A DNA stretch of 64,000 bases from Shewanella sp. OMA3-2 (GCF_021513195.1 NZ_CP090974.1:124001-188000); one strand, 5' to 3'; shown: positions 32,175 to 43,137, numbered from the stretch's first letter. Numbers and translations: made by a program. The notes: generated by a model from the sequence alone, not told the origin.

Positions 32175-33887
32175 ATGTCAAATAATGCCCTGAATTTAGG
32201 TTTGTCGACTTTATTTATCCAAAAGCGTCTCTTAACTGAGGAGCAAATCACCACGGCGATTGCCAGTTCCAGAAAAAATAAAGCCTCCTTAGTCAGCTCA
32301 ATTGTTTCGCATAAGTTATTGTCTGCCCGCGAGATAGCAGAGTTATGTTACGAAGAATATGGCACTCCGCTTCTTGACTTAAATGAATTTGATATTACCA
32401 GTATTGCTGAAGGGTTATTAAATAAGAAGCTAATCAGCAAACACAAATGTTTACCACTTTTTAAACGTGGTAATCGTCTGTATATCGCCACCTCTGACCC
32501 TACTAATATTACCGCATTAGAAGATTTTCAATTCAGTTTAGGTCTGCATGCAGAAGCTATACTAGTTGAGGATGATAAACTTGATGCTGCATTAGAAAAG
32601 GTGCTTGAAGAGGATCTCAATAGTTTAGGCTTAGAAGGCATTGATGAAGAGGCATTAGCAGGCATCGACGTTGCTGATACTGAACATCAAAATGAAGATC
32701 CAACAGGTGAGTCAAGTGACGATGCACCCATTGTAATTTACATCAATAAAATACTTACCGATGCCATTCGTAAAGGCGCATCTGATTTACATTTTGAACC
32801 CTATGAAAAACGCTACCGCATACGTTTTCGCATTGACGGCATCTTACATGAGGTATCACAACCGCCAGTCAATCTCTCTGCGCGTATATCTGCCCGTTTA
32901 AAAGTCATGTCAAAACTGGATATTGCTGAGCGCCAGGTGCCACAAGATGGCCGGATTAAAATGAAACTATCACGCACTAAATCTATCGATTTTCGTGTCA
33001 GTAGTTTGCCCACCATTTGGGGCGAAAAAATTGTAATGCGTATTTTAGACTCATCCTCTGCACAGCTGGGCATTGAAAAGCTCGGTTATGAAGATGACCA
33101 ACGTCTATTATATGAAGAAATGCTCGCCAAACCCCAGGGGATGATTCTAGTTACCGGCCCTACAGGCTCAGGTAAAACGGTATCCTTGTATACTGGTCTT
33201 AATATATTAAACACCGAAGAAAGGAACATTTCTACCGCAGAAGACCCCGTAGAGATTAACCTGGAAGGGGTTAACCAGGTTCATATTAACCTTAAAGCAG
33301 GTTTAACCTTTGCTTCAGCGCTACGCTCATTCTTACGTCAAGACCCTGATGTGGTCATGGTCGGTGAAATACGCGATTTAGAAACCGCTGAAATTGCCAT
33401 AAAAGCGGCACAAACAGGTCACTTAGTATTATCAACATTACACACTAACTCGGCAGCAGAAACCCTAACCCGTTTAATTAACATGGGCGTACCAGGCTAT
33501 AACATCGCCAGCTCAGTGAATTTAATTATTGCTCAGCGTTTAGCCAGGCGTTTATGCCCTGAATGCAAGCAAGCTGAAGATGTACCCGTTGCGGAATTAT
33601 TGCGCCTTGGCTTTAACCAACAAAACATTGATGATGGATTTACTGTTTATAAACCCTGTGGTTGTGATTTATGTTCTGGTGGTTATAAGGGGCGTGTCGG
33701 TATTTATGAAGTGATGAAAATATCAGATGCTATTGCGCGGACTATTATGGAAAGTGGTAACTCATTACAAATTGCTCAGCAAGCAAAATCTGAAGGCATG
33801 CGCGATTTACGTCAATCAGGATTATTAAAAGTTGTCCATGGTGTCACCAGTATTGCGGAAGTTAATCGCGTCACCAGTTTTAACTAA
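32175..33887 (+). CDS. pilB: Type IV pilus extension ATPase PilB
   Basis: 570 residues. A hexameric GspE-family ATPase that powers pilin polymerisation. The N-terminal T2SS-E domain (about 1-150) is followed by the ATPase core with Walker A 'GPTGSGKT' at 328-335, an Asp box, the Walker B region '[17 protein letters not shown]' and a His box '[12 protein letters not shown]'. The tetracysteine zinc site is 'CPECK' with 'CGCDLC'. Complete; first gene of pilBCD. Confidence 0.97.
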   Translation: MSNNALNLGLSTLFIQKRLLTEEQITTAIASSRKNKASLVSSIVSHKLLSAREIAELCYEEYGTPLLDLNEFDITSIAEGLLNKKLISKHKCLPLFKRGNRLYIATSDPTNITALEDFQFSLGLHAEAILVEDDKLDAALEKVLEEDLNSLGLEGIDEEALAGIDVADTEHQNEDPTGESSDDAPIVIYINKILTDAIRKGASDLHFEPYEKRYRIRFRIDGILHEVSQPPVNLSARISARLKVMSKLDIAERQVPQDGRIKMKLSRTKSIDFRVSSLPTIWGEKIVMRILDSSSAQLGIEKLGYEDDQRLLYEEMLAKPQGMILVTGPTGSGKTVSLYTGLNILNTEERNISTAEDPVEINLEGVNQVHINLKAGLTFASALRSFLRQDPDVVMVGEIRDLETAEIAIKAAQTGHLVLSTLHTNSAAETLTRLINMGVPGYNIASSVNLIIAQRLARRLCPECKQAEDVPVAELLRLGFNQQNIDDGFTVYKPCGCDLCSGGYKGRVGIYEVMKISDAIARTIMESGNSLQIAQQAKSEGMRDLRQSGLLKVVHGVTSIAEVNRVTSFN

Positions 33888-33983
33888 AGATACTGACTTG
33901 GTTTTAATTTAGATATTCGTTCACTACACGCTTACAATTAAACAAATAATCAATATGTGAGCCTAATTTCAAGGAATCGCTTT

Positions 33984-35253
33984 ATGGCTACGGCAGCGGC
34001 GAAAAGAAAATCCCGTTCAAGTAAAAAGGCTGTTAAACACCAACCAAAGGTGTTTACCTTTGAGTGGAAAGGCACCAATAACGATGGTAAAAAGACTTCG
34101 GGTGAGCTTAGAGGTCACACAATAGCAGAAATAAGAAGTATTCTAAAAGGCCAGGGGAGTTTCCCCTAAGAGTGTTAGAAAGAAAGCTGCACCTCTATTT
34201 AAAACCGAGAAAAGTATTTCCGCAATGGACATTGCGATGATAACCCGTCAAATAGCCACCATGCTAGCCGCTGGTGTACCATTAGTGACCACCATAGAGT
34301 TACTTGGCCGTGGTCATGAAAAAGCAAAGGTGCGTGAGCTACTAGGCGGCATTCTATCTGATGTGCAATCAGGTATTCCATTGTCTGACGCACTTCGCCC
34401 TCATCGTCGATATTTTGATGAACTTTATGTTGATTTGGTTGGCGCAGGGGAACACTCTGGTTCTCTTGATGCGGTATTTGACCGCATTGCGACTTATCGT
34501 GAAAAGTCTGAAGCACTGAAATCAAAAATCAAAAAAGCCATGTTTTACCCCGCAGCTGTAATCATTGTTGCCATAGCAGTAACATCGTTACTACTACTGT
34601 TTGTGGTTCCACAATTTGAAGAGATTTTTAATGGCTTCGGCGCTGAACTACCGGCATTTACTCAATTTGTTTTAGGGATATCTAGAGCGCTGCAATCGTC
34701 TTGGTATATTATTGGTGCTATGATTTTTGCTGTGATTTTTTTGTTTATTAGAGCACACAGAAATTCGCAAATTGTGCGGGACAAGGTGGATGTATTAATT
34801 TTAAAAACCCCTGCTGTTGGCGATATTTTGCACAAGGGTGCCATGGCACGTTTTGCCCGGACCTTATCCACTACCTTTGCTGCCGGTGTACCACTGATTG
34901 ATGGCCTGGAGTCATCAGCAGGTGCTTCAGGTAACGCTGTGTATCGTAAAGCCTTGCTAAATGTTCGCCAAGAAGTCATGTCTGGCATGCAAATGAATGT
35001 TGCTATGCGCACTACAGGGTTATTTCCTGACATGTTAATTCAAATGGTGATGATTGGCGAAGAATCCGGTGGCTTAGATGAAATGCTTAATAAAGTCGCT
35101 GATATTTATGAAATGCAAGTGGATGATGCCGTTGATGCTTTATCGAGCTTAATAGAACCCATTATGATGGTAGTGATTGGTACCGTTGTTGGTGGCTTGA
35201 TTGTCGCTATGTATTTACCTATCTTCCAAATGGGTAAAGTGGTAGGTGGTTAA
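33984..35253 (+). pseudogene. pilC: Type IV pilus inner-membrane platform protein PilC, frame-broken
   Basis: The start is the ATG at 33984 with AAGGA 8 bp upstream; an upstream GTG at 33957 is less likely. The first frame encodes the PilC start ('VFTFEWKGTNNDGKKTSGELRG') and stops at 34169 after 'GQGSFP'. The second frame continues 'SPKSVRKKAAPLFKTEKSISAMDIAMITRQ' and runs to 35253 with both T2SS-F domains and their membrane helices. Removing one G from the GGGG run at 34154-34157 restores one frame of about 422 residues, the normal PilC length. PilC anchors the pilus motor in the inner membrane; as written, pili would not assemble. The homopolymer position suggests a sequencing indel. Confidence 0.9.
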
Positions 35254-35305
35254 GCGATTAGCTCTGTCATTTATTTAAATTTGTTGCAACAAGACTAAGA
35301 AAAAC

Positions 35306-36235
35306 ATGACCGAATTTATTTCAACTTTCATTACCATAATGAGCCAATATCCTTGGCTCTTTGTGTGTATCAGCTTTATCTTTGCCGCCACTATTGGCAG
35401 CTTTCTCAATGTCGTTATCCACCGTTTACCGGTAATGATGAAACGTGAATGGCAAAGTGAATGTAACTTTTACTTAACTGAATATCATCCTGATATCGTC
35501 GAGCAAGTCGGTGAACAACGCTTAGCTAAGCCTATCGATGCATTCCCAGTAAAATATAATCTCATTGTCCCAGGTTCAGCTTGTCCGAAATGTAAGGCTA
35601 GTATCAAACCCTGGCATAATTTACCCGTTTTAGGTTGGTTAATCTTAAAAGGTCAGTGTGCCAGCTGTAAAACCGCTATTTCAGCTCGTTATCCAGTGAT
35701 GGAATTTATCACTGGTGTAATGGTAGCAACCTTAGCCTTTTATTTTGGCCCTACAACTCAATTTCTGTTTGCCGCAATACTGACGTTTTTTCTGGTAGCG
35801 TTAACCGGCATTGATTTAGATGAAATGTTATTACCCGATCAACTCACCTTACCCTTACTCTGGCTAGGGCTGCTAATCAACTTGCAAGGGGTGTTTACCA
35901 GTTCTAGCGATGCATTAATTGGCGCAGCTGCCGGATACTTAAGTCTTTGGTCGGTATTTTGGCTATTTAAGCTAGCCACAGGCAAAGAAGGTATGGGTTA
36001 TGGTGATTTTAAATTAATGGCGGTATTCGGTGCATGGCTAGGTTGGCAAATGCTACCACTGATCATTTTATTATCATCGTTAGTGGGCGCTATTATGGGT
36101 ATCACTATGATAGCGACTAAAAAACTCCATGCAGGTAAACCGATTCCATTTGGGCCTTATATTGCCATAGCAGGCTGGATAGCACTTATTTGGGGTCACG
36201 ATATTATTAACTGGTATTTGAGCACACTTATTTAA
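35306..36235 (+). CDS. pilD: Prepilin peptidase / N-methyltransferase PilD
   Basis: 309 residues. A polytopic inner-membrane aspartyl peptidase that cleaves prepilins (and type II pseudopilins) and methylates the new Phe1. The cytoplasmic loop carries the zinc tetracysteine 'CPKC...CASC' and the N-terminal signature 'GSFLNVVIHRLP'. The catalytic aspartates are in 'TGIDLDEMLLPDQLTLP' and 'GYGDFKLMA'. About seven further hydrophobic helices are visible. It lies 50 bp after pilC. Confidence 0.97.
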   Translation: MTEFISTFITIMSQYPWLFVCISFIFAATIGSFLNVVIHRLPVMMKREWQSECNFYLTEYHPDIVEQVGEQRLAKPIDAFPVKYNLIVPGSACPKCKASIKPWHNLPVLGWLILKGQCASCKTAISARYPVMEFITGVMVATLAFYFGPTTQFLFAAILTFFLVALTGIDLDEMLLPDQLTLPLLWLGLLINLQGVFTSSSDALIGAAAGYLSLWSVFWLFKLATGKEGMGYGDFKLMAVFGAWLGWQMLPLIILLSSLVGAIMGITMIATKKLHAGKPIPFGPYIAIAGWIALIWGHDIINWYLSTLI

Positions 36236-36262
36236 TGTTAATTAATATGTCTAAACAGTCCC

Positions 36263-36880
36263 ATGCCTAACTTTATTGTTGGTCTTACTGGCGGCATCGG
36301 CAGTGGTAAAACCACCGTTGCTAATTTATTTGCAGATTTAGGCATCACTTTAGTTGATGCTGACATTGTCGCCAGACAAGTCGTTGAACCCAACTCAAGC
36401 GGTTTGCAACACATTATCCAACATTTCGGTACTGAAATATGCTTGGCTGATGGTTCCTTAAATCGCAGCAAGTTAAGGGACATTATTTTTAACCAACCAG
36501 AACAGCGCGACTGGTTAAATGCCTTATTACACCCAATGATCCGTAATACTATGTTACAGCAGGTAGAAGAGGCTGTATCTGACTATGTCATTTTGGTTGC
36601 TCCCTTGCTATTTGAGAATGGGTTAGATAAGTTAGTCAATACAACTTTAGTTGTGGATATTTCGCCTGAGTTGCAAATTTCAAGGACGAAAAAACGTGAT
36701 AGTGTGGCTTTTTCGCAAGTTGAAAAAATTATTCAAAGCCAAATATCGCGTCAACAGCGATTATCTCTAGCCGATGATATCATTGATAATCAAGGAGAGT
36801 TAAACGTGCTTCGGGACAAAGTCGCTTTGTTACATCACAAATATTTGAAATTGGCGAAAACATTCAACTCTGATGACTGA
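36263..36880 (+). CDS. coaE: Dephospho-CoA kinase
   Basis: 205 residues. It catalyses the last step of CoA synthesis, phosphorylation of the ribose 3'-OH of dephospho-CoA. P-loop 'GGIGSGKT' at 10-17, the 'DADIVARQVVEP' substrate region and 'APLLFENGLD' are all conserved. It overlaps zapD by 8 bp. The arrangement pilD-coaE-zapD-yacG is widely conserved in gammaproteobacteria. Confidence 0.96.
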   Translation: MPNFIVGLTGGIGSGKTTVANLFADLGITLVDADIVARQVVEPNSSGLQHIIQHFGTEICLADGSLNRSKLRDIIFNQPEQRDWLNALLHPMIRNTMLQQVEEAVSDYVILVAPLLFENGLDKLVNTTLVVDISPELQISRTKKRDSVAFSQVEKIIQSQISRQQRLSLADDIIDNQGELNVLRDKVALLHHKYLKLAKTFNSDD

Positions 36881-37607
36881 ACTTATATACGAACAACCAC
36901 TCAATGAAAAAATTCGTAGCTATCTACGGTTAGAATACCTGTCGACACAATTACAGCGTAATTTAACCCAAGATCATCAACATCGCTGTTTTTATCCCCT
37001 TTTTTCACTTTGTGAATTAACCGACCGTTGTGACTACCGTTCCGATATATTAAAAGATATCGACCGCCATATGGTTATGTTGTCAAAATGGCTCGAATTG
37101 TCCCATGTTGATAAATTACAAATTAATGAGTTGATTGATCGTTTAGTACAAGCAAAAGCACAATTACAAACCTCAGACCGCATTGGCACCCATCTTAAAA
37201 AGGATAAATTCATTTCTGCTTTACGACAGCGTTTTGGAATGCCCGGAGCTTGCTGTAATTTTGATTTACCTCAATTACACTTTTGGTTAGCGAAACCATG
37301 GAAAGAACGTCAAATTGATCTTCAATGTTGGATTGATCAATTTCAACCACTGCTTACCCCAATCAACTTATTGCTCGAACTTATTCGCAGTACTGCAGAG
37401 TTTTGTCCTACTGAAACCAAGGCAGGTTTTTATCAAGGTGATAGCGGCCAACCACTTGCGTTAATTCGCGTTAAAGTTGACGTATCTCAAGGATGCTATC
37501 CAACCATTAGTGGCCACCGTAACCGTTACGCCATTCACTTTGTTGATTTTGACCAACAGCGCCATACAGATAAAACAATTCAATTCTTGCTGGCTACTTG
37601 CAGCTAA
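36873..37607 (+). CDS. zapD: Cell division protein ZapD
   Basis: 244 residues. It matches the DUF1342/ZapD family, which crosslinks FtsZ filaments at the Z-ring. It begins 'MTELIYEQPLNEKIRSYLRLEYL', the typical start, with an N-terminal helical domain and a C-terminal beta-rich domain. The start overlaps the end of coaE by 8 bp, which implies translational coupling. Cytoplasmic; no unusual features. Confidence 0.94.
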   Translation: MTELIYEQPLNEKIRSYLRLEYLSTQLQRNLTQDHQHRCFYPLFSLCELTDRCDYRSDILKDIDRHMVMLSKWLELSHVDKLQINELIDRLVQAKAQLQTSDRIGTHLKKDKFISALRQRFGMPGACCNFDLPQLHFWLAKPWKERQIDLQCWIDQFQPLLTPINLLLELIRSTAEFCPTETKAGFYQGDSGQPLALIRVKVDVSQGCYPTISGHRNRYAIHFVDFDQQRHTDKTIQFLLATCS

Positions 37608-37657
37608 ACCTTTTAAGATCTTGCAGAATCTTACTTCATCATTCAAGTATCTAAATT

Positions 37658-37885
37658 ATGCCACTGACTGTTAATTGCCCCATCTGTAAAACCCAAGTTG
37701 AATGGGTAGCGGAATCTAAATTTAAACCCTTTTGCAGTGAGCGCTGTAAATTGATCGACCTAGGTGACTGGGCTGATGAAAAACATGTGATTCCAGTTAC
37801 GACGCCACTAGATCCAGATATGTATGATGACCTAGGTTATGACGAATTGGGTTTAAATGAATCCTCTTTCTTTAAAGAAGACTAA
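37658..37885 (+). CDS. yacG: DNA gyrase inhibitor YacG, zinc-binding
   Basis: 75 residues. A CxxC-x15-CxxxC zinc site (C7, C10, C26, C30) in '[10 protein letters not shown]...[15 protein letters not shown]', then an acidic tail. YacG binds GyrB and inhibits gyrase in E. coli. Same position after zapD as in E. coli and relatives. Confidence 0.95.
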   Translation: MPLTVNCPICKTQVEWVAESKFKPFCSERCKLIDLGDWADEKHVIPVTTPLDPDMYDDLGYDELGLNESSFFKED

Positions 37886-37915
37886 CTCTACCTAAGCGAT
37901 ATTGGAATACACATT

Positions 37916-38313
37916 ATGCAAAAGCGAATACATGTGGCCGTAGGTGTCATCATTAACCAAGATAATCATATTTTATTGGCTAAAAGGCTCGGACACCTTC
38001 ACCAAGGCGGTAAATGGGAGTTTCCAGGGGTAAAGTGGAAACAAATGAAACAGTCACTGAAGCATTAATTAGAGAGCTTAAAGAAGAAGTCAATTTAGAT
38101 ATAACCACTTCAACTCCTTTCATGGATATTAGCCATGACTACCCCGACAAGCATGTCAGATTAGATATTCACTTAGTGACCGAGTTTTCGAACCAAGCTA
38201 AAGGTTTAGAAGGACAGCAGATACAGTGGGTGCCAATAAATCACATTCAACAATTTGATTTTCCAGAAGCGAATCAAGCAATTGTTGATAAAATTTTAGC
38301 TGAATTAATCTGA
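37916..38313 (+). pseudogene. mutT: 8-oxo-dGTP diphosphatase MutT, frame-broken in the Nudix box
   Basis: From the ATG at 37916 the frame reads 'MQKRIHVAVGVIINQDNHILLAKR...GGKWEFPG' and then goes out of register. One frame over, the sequence continues as the Nudix box 'GKVETNETVTEALIRELKEEV' and runs to 38313. Adding one G to the GGGG run at 38027-38030 restores about 132 residues, the normal MutT length. The enzyme removes 8-oxo-dGTP, and its loss is strongly mutagenic. In the restored box (Gx5Ex7REUxEExGU) the last Gly is Asn. The homopolymer site makes a sequencing indel likely. Confidence 0.88.
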
Positions 38314-38445
38314 TGTGATATATGGCCAGATGCTTTAAGATAAATTCTTCTTCTACTGGTTCGAAGTCATCCACACCTTCAATAATGTCGCTTTTTATAG
38401 CCTCGTTCACATTGACCTATTTAACCCGTTATAAATAACAGGCAT

Positions 38446-38469
38446 AAAAAATGCCGGTCAAACCGGCAT
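38446..38469 (-). terminator. Rho-independent terminator of argA
   Basis: Stem ATGCCGGT/ACCGGCAT with a 3-base loop; the A-run at 38446-38451 gives a T-tract on the minus strand. It lies 41 bp after the argA stop. Confidence 0.85.
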
Positions 38470-38509
38470 AATTAACTAGACTAAGTTGTGATTAATCTTG
38501 GTTACAAAT

Positions 38510-39832
38510 CTAGCGCCAATATTTTTGAGCGACGTTGATAATTATACAACTGCTTTTTCTTACCGGTAATGCTTCCACTTCAACAATGTTGAAGCCATGC
38601 TCTAAAAACCAGTGAATACTACGAGTCGTTAAGGCAAATAGACGTGAATAACCACGTACACGTGCCTGGCCAATAATATTGTTTAACAACACACTACCAC
38701 GGTCTGCATCACGATAATCAGGGTGAACAACTAAGCAGGCAAACTCACCGGCATTATCTTCTTCAAATGGGTATAACGCCGCACAGCCGATAACTAAGTT
38801 ATCGCGTTCGATTAGCATAAACTGTTCAATTTCCATTTCTAATTGTTCGCGTGAGCGACGCACAAGAATGCCTTGCTCTTCTAATGGACGAATAAGGTTC
38901 AATACCCCACCAATGTCACTAATCGTCGCACGACGTAAACGCTCAGCACTTTCTGTGACTATTTGGGTACCTATACCTTCACGTGAGAACAACTCTTGTA
39001 GCAGGGCACCATCATCTAAATAACTGACTAAATGACAACGGGGTACGCCGTTACGGCAGGCATCAATGCTCGCTCTAATGAACGCAGTAGTTGCAGTGCA
39101 TGATGAACCATTTTGTTCCATTAGCTCAAGCTGTTGTTGAGCTTGATTTGGCATCAATTCAGCGATCGCATTGCCGTTTTCATCTAACAACCCGTTTGTT
39201 TCGCTAAAACCAATAATTTTATCTGCTTTTAATTTTACAGCGACTTGAGTTGCCACTTCTTCTGCCGTTAAATTAAAACTTTCGCCAGTAACAGAAGCTG
39301 CTATCGGTCCCATTAAAATAATACAATTACTTTCTAACTGACGTTTCAAACCTTGGCTGTCGATACGGCGTACTTTGCCACTTAAACAAAAATCAACACC
39401 ATCATCTACCCCTAAAGGCTGCGCAATCACAAAATTACCGCAGACTAAGTTGATTTGCGCATTTTGCATTGGCGTATTGCCAAGGCTCATAGATAGGCGC
39501 GCGATAATATCAAACTGCACTGCTCCGGCAACTTGTTTAATAACCTTTAGTGTATCTTCATCTGTGATACGCACACCATTGTGATACGCAGGCTCAATGC
39601 CCGCAGCCTGAAGGCCAATATCTATTTGCGGCCTAGCACCATAAACCAGAACAATTTTAATCCCGAGAGAATGTAATAGCGCCACATCATTCAAAATGCC
39701 GCGAAAATGATTATTCGCTAGCGCTTCCCCACCTAACATCACCACAAACGTTTTACCGCGGTGGGCATTAACATATGGAGCAGAATGACGAAATCCATCA
39801 ACCAGTTCTGTAGTTCTCACAGGCAAATTCAC
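38510..39832 (-). CDS. argA: N-acetylglutamate synthase
   Basis: 440 residues. It acetylates glutamate, the first step of arginine synthesis. The N-terminal amino-acid-kinase-like regulatory domain (about 1-290, '[18 protein letters not shown]') precedes the catalytic GNAT domain (about 300-440, with an acetyl-CoA loop region '[20 protein letters not shown]'). This is the classical arginine-inhibited ArgA, rather than the short ArgH-fused form of some marine bacteria. Tandem ARG boxes lie upstream. Confidence 0.96.
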   Translation of the reverse strand: MNLPVRTTELVDGFRHSAPYVNAHRGKTFVVMLGGEALANNHFRGILNDVALLHSLGIKIVLVYGARPQIDIGLQAAGIEPAYHNGVRITDEDTLKVIKQVAGAVQFDIIARLSMSLGNTPMQNAQINLVCGNFVIAQPLGVDDGVDFCLSGKVRRIDSQGLKRQLESNCIILMGPIAASVTGESFNLTAEEVATQVAVKLKADKIIGFSETNGLLDENGNAIAELMPNQAQQQLELMEQNGSSCTATTAFIRASIDACRNGVPRCHLVSYLDDGALLQELFSREGIGTQIVTESAERLRRATISDIGGVLNLIRPLEEQGILVRRSREQLEMEIEQFMLIERDNLVIGCAALYPFEEDNAGEFACLVVHPDYRDADRGSVLLNNIIGQARVRGYSRLFALTTRSIHWFLEHGFNIVEVEALPVRKSSCIIINVAQKYWR

Positions 39833-39902
39833 CTCATTAAATAATTAAGTTTCGATATTGCGATGCAAAGTTATTCCTAGCCATCACACTTTATGCGATA
39901 TT

Positions 39903-39941
39903 ATTGCATTTTAATTCACTATAAAAGCATTTATTTTCACT
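39903..39941. promoter_or_regulatory. Tandem ARG boxes upstream of argA
   Basis: Box 1 at 39905-39918 reads TGCAT-TTTA-ATTCA, nine of ten core positions of the ArgR half-sites TGAAT...ATTCA. Box 2 at 39926-39939 (AGCAT-TTAT-TTTCA) is weaker, at seven of ten. The 21-bp period equals the normal tandem ARG box spacing. ArgR-arginine repression of argA is established in E. coli. Confidence 0.62.
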
Positions 39942-40041
39942 TAGGGTAAAATAAAAATATGCTAACAAGTGTAAAAACTTTAAGACAGCAATTAAATTAA
40001 ACCCTTTAAGTCATTAGTATAGCGTACTTTATTGCAGGCAT

Positions 40042-40069
40042 AAAAAAAGCCCCAATAAAGGGGCTTTTT
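40042..40069 (-). terminator. Rho-independent terminator of rpmB-rpmG
   Basis: A perfect 10-bp stem AAAAAGCCCC/GGGGCTTTTT with an AATAAA loop, placed just after rpmG on the minus strand. T-runs lie on both sides. Confidence 0.92.
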
Positions 40070-40087
40070 AAAAGAGTCACAAATCAA

Positions 40088-40261
40088 TTACTTGATTTTA
40101 GCTTCTTTGTACATAACGTGCTGACGAATAACAGGATCAAATTTCATGATTTCCATTTTCTCAGGCATATTACGCTTATTTTTTTCAGTAGTGTAGAAGT
40201 GACCAGTTTTAGCACTAGAGACTAACTTGATCTTCTCACGATTACCTTTAGATTTAGCCAT
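40088..40261 (-). CDS. rpmG: 50S ribosomal protein L33
   Basis: 57 residues, '[20 protein letters not shown]' with a C-terminus of '...VMYKEAKIK'. It is the cysteine-free L33 form, so no zinc ribbon. It lies 6 bp downstream of rpmB, the standard rpmB-rpmG operon, and ends at a strong terminator. Confidence 0.96.
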   Translation of the reverse strand: MAKSKGNREKIKLVSSAKTGHFYTTEKNKRNMPEKMEIMKFDPVIRQHVMYKEAKIK

Positions 40262-40267
40262 TTTCTA

Positions 40268-40504
40268 TTATACCTTTTCGCCACGAGCACGAAGTTCTTT
40301 AACAACAACTTCAATGCCTCTTTTGTCGATAATACGGATACCTTTAGTAGATACACGTAGTTGCACGAAGCGTTTTTCTTCTTCTAACCAAAAACGGTGG
40401 TTTTGTAGGTTAGGTAAAAAACGACGACGAGTCGAATTTTTAGCGTGCGAACGGTTGTTACCAACCATAGGCTTCTTGCCAGTTACTTGGCATACTCTTG
40501 ACAT
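40268..40504 (-). CDS. rpmB: 50S ribosomal protein L28
   Basis: 78 residues from the ATG at 40504 ('[20 protein letters not shown]'), the invariant L28 start. An in-frame start five codons upstream (40519) would give a non-conserved extension and is rejected. It is basic throughout and first in rpmB-rpmG. Confidence 0.97.
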   Translation of the reverse strand: MSRVCQVTGKKPMVGNNRSHAKNSTRRRFLPNLQNHRFWLEEEKRFVQLRVSTKGIRIIDKRGIEVVVKELRARGEKV

Positions 40505-40625
40505 GTCAATCTTCTCCAAAACAAATTTTTAACGCTCGAGCATTAATGTGCCTCGTATGGCCGTCGCCCGAGGCACAAAGAGGGCGCATTTTATACACGA
40601 TTAGCTATATAAGATCAAGTAGTGA

Positions 40626-41303
40626 TTAACACATCCATCCTCGCTCAGCGAAGGATACTATCTCTTTATCACCCACAACCATATGATCTAACAAAGAAAC
40701 ATCGATAGTTTCTAATGCAATTTTTATTCGCTCAGTTATTCGCCGATCAGCTTGGCTGGGCTCTGCAATGCCTGATGGATGGTTGTGGCATACTATTACA
40801 GCCGCGGCGTTTTTTTCCAACACTAAGCTCACCACCTCACGGGGGTAAACCGAGGCTGCATTAATAGTGCCGCGGAATAATTCTACAAATTGAATGACTC
40901 TATGTTGGTTATCCAACAATAGTAAGGCGAACACTTCATAGGATCGGTCCGCTAATTGTCTCATTAAATAGTCTCGAGTTAAATCAGGATTTGTCAAAAT
41001 TTGCCCTTTTTGTAGATTTTCTCGTGCAATTCGCTTAGAAATCTCCGCTGCGGCCTGTAATTGGGCATATTTTACCGGCCCAATACCGGCAATTTTACAT
41101 ATTTGCTGTTTAGGCGCTGAAAATAATTTACGCAACCCGCCAAATTGCGTAATCAATTGACGTGATAAATCCAATGCATTTTGCCCCGCTAAGCCATTAC
41201 GTAAAATCACCGCTAATAATTCAGCATCAGTTAATTGACCTGCCCCATTAAGTAATAGTTTTTCTCGCGGTCCTTCACCTTGCGGCCAATCTTTAATCGC
41301 CAT
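40626..41303 (-). CDS. radC: RadC family JAB/MPN-domain protein (chromosomal copy)
   Basis: 225 residues. N-terminal helix-hairpin-helix region ('ICKIAGIGPVKYAQLQAAAEI') followed by the JAMM metalloprotease-like domain with 'HNHPSGIAEPSQADRRIT'. Name and repair role are historical; the original E. coli radC mutation was in recG, and the biochemical function is unclear. It is divergent from coaBC, the usual order. A short island-borne relative sits at 62679-63155. Confidence 0.93.
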   Translation of the reverse strand: MAIKDWPQGEGPREKLLLNGAGQLTDAELLAVILRNGLAGQNALDLSRQLITQFGGLRKLFSAPKQQICKIAGIGPVKYAQLQAAAEISKRIARENLQKGQILTNPDLTRDYLMRQLADRSYEVFALLLLDNQHRVIQFVELFRGTINAASVYPREVVSLVLEKNAAAVIVCHNHPSGIAEPSQADRRITERIKIALETIDVSLLDHMVVGDKEIVSFAERGWMC

Positions 41304-41453
41304 AAACAGTCCTTGTTTTTAATCGGATAAAATCTGTTCAAATAATTTATTGTCATCACAGTATGGTCGAATATTTTGATAATGGATCTTCACCCACTTT
41401 TGATTGCTTTGTGGTATCGTTAGCCGCATTACGATTTGAAGCGAATTTTATCC

Positions 41454-42647
41454 ATGCTGACAGATAAGAAAGTGTTATTAGGTATTGGTGGTGGCATTGC
41501 GGCATATAAAAGTGCCGATCTTATTCGCCGCCTAAAAGAGCGTGGCGCTGATGTGCGCGTTATCATGACTCAAAGCGCAATGGAGTTTATCACTCCTTTA
41601 ACCATTCAGGCTTTATCTGGCCATCCTGTAGCAGCCGATTTACTTGACCCTGCAGCAGAAGCCGCGATGGGGCATATTGAATTAGCGCGCTGGGCTGACG
41701 TTGTAATATTAGCACCTGCCACAGCAAATTTAATCGCCCGCATTAATGCCGGTATGGCGGATGATTTACTGACCACGACCTGCCTAGCAACAAGCGCACC
41801 GGTGATTATTTGCCCAGCGATGAATCAACAGATGTATCAAAATGTCGCCACCCAAGAAAATCTAGCGCATTTAACCAGAAAAGGCTTTACCCTTTGGGGA
41901 CCAGCATCCGGAAGCCAGGCCTGCGGTGAAGTGGGTCCAGGGCGGATACTTGAGCCATTAGCAATAGCTGAGTTATTAGTGCAGTTTTTTGCCCCTAAAT
42001 TACTTGCGGGTAAAAAACTGTTGTTAACGGCTGGCCCCACCCGTGAAGCCATTGATCCTGTAAGATACATTTCCAACCATAGCTCGGGGAAAATGGGCTT
42101 TGCTTTAGCGCAAGCAGCAACAGAAATGGGCGCTGAAGTGACCTTGGTTTCTGGGCCCGTTAATTTGACTACCCCAGCGAATGTTTGTCGTATTGATATA
42201 GAGTCAGCCGAGCAAATGCTCACTGCTGTTATGGCGAATCTTAGTCAGCAAGATATTTTTATTGGTTGTGCCGCGGTGGCGGACTATCGTATCGCTGATA
42301 TCGCCACTGAGAAAATGAAAAAATCGGCTGATAAAATGCAACTGTCTATGGTGCAAAACCCCGATATACTCGCCAATGTAGCAGCTTTGCCAAACAAACC
42401 TTTTACCGTTGGTTTTGCGGCAGAAACAAGTAATGTTGAACAATATGCCCGTGGCAAGCTTGAGCGTAAAAAACTGGATATGATTGCCGCCAATGATGTG
42501 TCTATTCAAGGCTTAGGCTTTAATGCCGATAATAATGCACTACAGGTATTTTGGCATGATGGGCAACATTCATTACCCGCAACAGATAAACTCTCGTTAG
42601 CGCGCCAACTACTGACTTTAATCAATCAACAATTACCGACAACATGA
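41454..42647 (+). CDS. coaBC: Bifunctional phosphopantothenoylcysteine decarboxylase / synthase CoaBC
   Basis: 397 residues from the ATG at 41454; an in-frame TTG at 41436 is less likely. The N-terminal flavin-dependent CoaC half has '[16 protein letters not shown]' and the substrate-clamp motif 'PAMNQQMY'. The C-terminal CTP-dependent CoaB half has '[24 protein letters not shown]'. Together they make 4'-phosphopantetheine for CoA. The stop overlaps the dut ATG (ATGA), so the two are translationally coupled. Confidence 0.96.
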
Positions 42648-43101
42648 AAACACCTATTGAACTAAAAATTTTAGATTCTCGTATTGGCAGTGAATTTCCA
42701 CTGCCGGCCTATGCCACCCAGGCAGCGCTGGCATGGACTTACGTGCCATGATAGACACGACTATGGTGATTGCCGCGGGTGAAACCGTGTTAATTCCAAC
42801 TGGTATAGCCATTCATGTTGCAGACCCAAGTCTGGCAGCAATGATATTGCCACGCTCAGGATTAGGTCATAAACATGGCATTGTATTAGGCAATTTAGTC
42901 GGTTTAATTGATTCTGATTACCAAGGCCCTTTGATGGTGTCTTGCTGGAATCGAAGTTCGACAGCTTTCACGATAGAAATCGGCGATCGTTTAGCACAAT
43001 TAGTGTTTGTCCCTGTCGTACAGGCGCAATTTACGCTAGTAGATGAATTTAATCACTCAGATCGTGGTGAAGGCGGATTTGGTCATTCTGGCACCAAATA
43101 A
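42644..43101 (+). pseudogene. dut: dUTP pyrophosphatase Dut, frame-broken
   Basis: From the ATG at 42644 the frame reads '[25 protein letters not shown]' and then slips. The other frame continues '[24 protein letters not shown]' to 43101 with dUTPase motifs 2-5 ('PRSGLG', 'GLIDSDYQG', 'GDRLAQLVF', '[10 protein letters not shown]'). Adding one C to the CCC at 42717-42719 gives '[13 protein letters not shown]', the normal motif 1, and about 152 residues. Dut is essential in E. coli and keeps uracil out of DNA, so a real null here would be surprising. This is the strongest hint that the frame breaks in this window are sequencing indels. Confidence 0.9.
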
Positions 43102-43137
43102 TCCACATTAGCAGTCACTGAGTCAAGGAACATAAGA

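Noticed and set aside
38198..38410. Minus-strand open frame of 70 codons overlapping the end of mutT
   Set aside because: It needs a GTG start, half of it is antisense to mutT, and the protein matches nothing recognised. The first 30 codons look protein-like but evidence is too thin.
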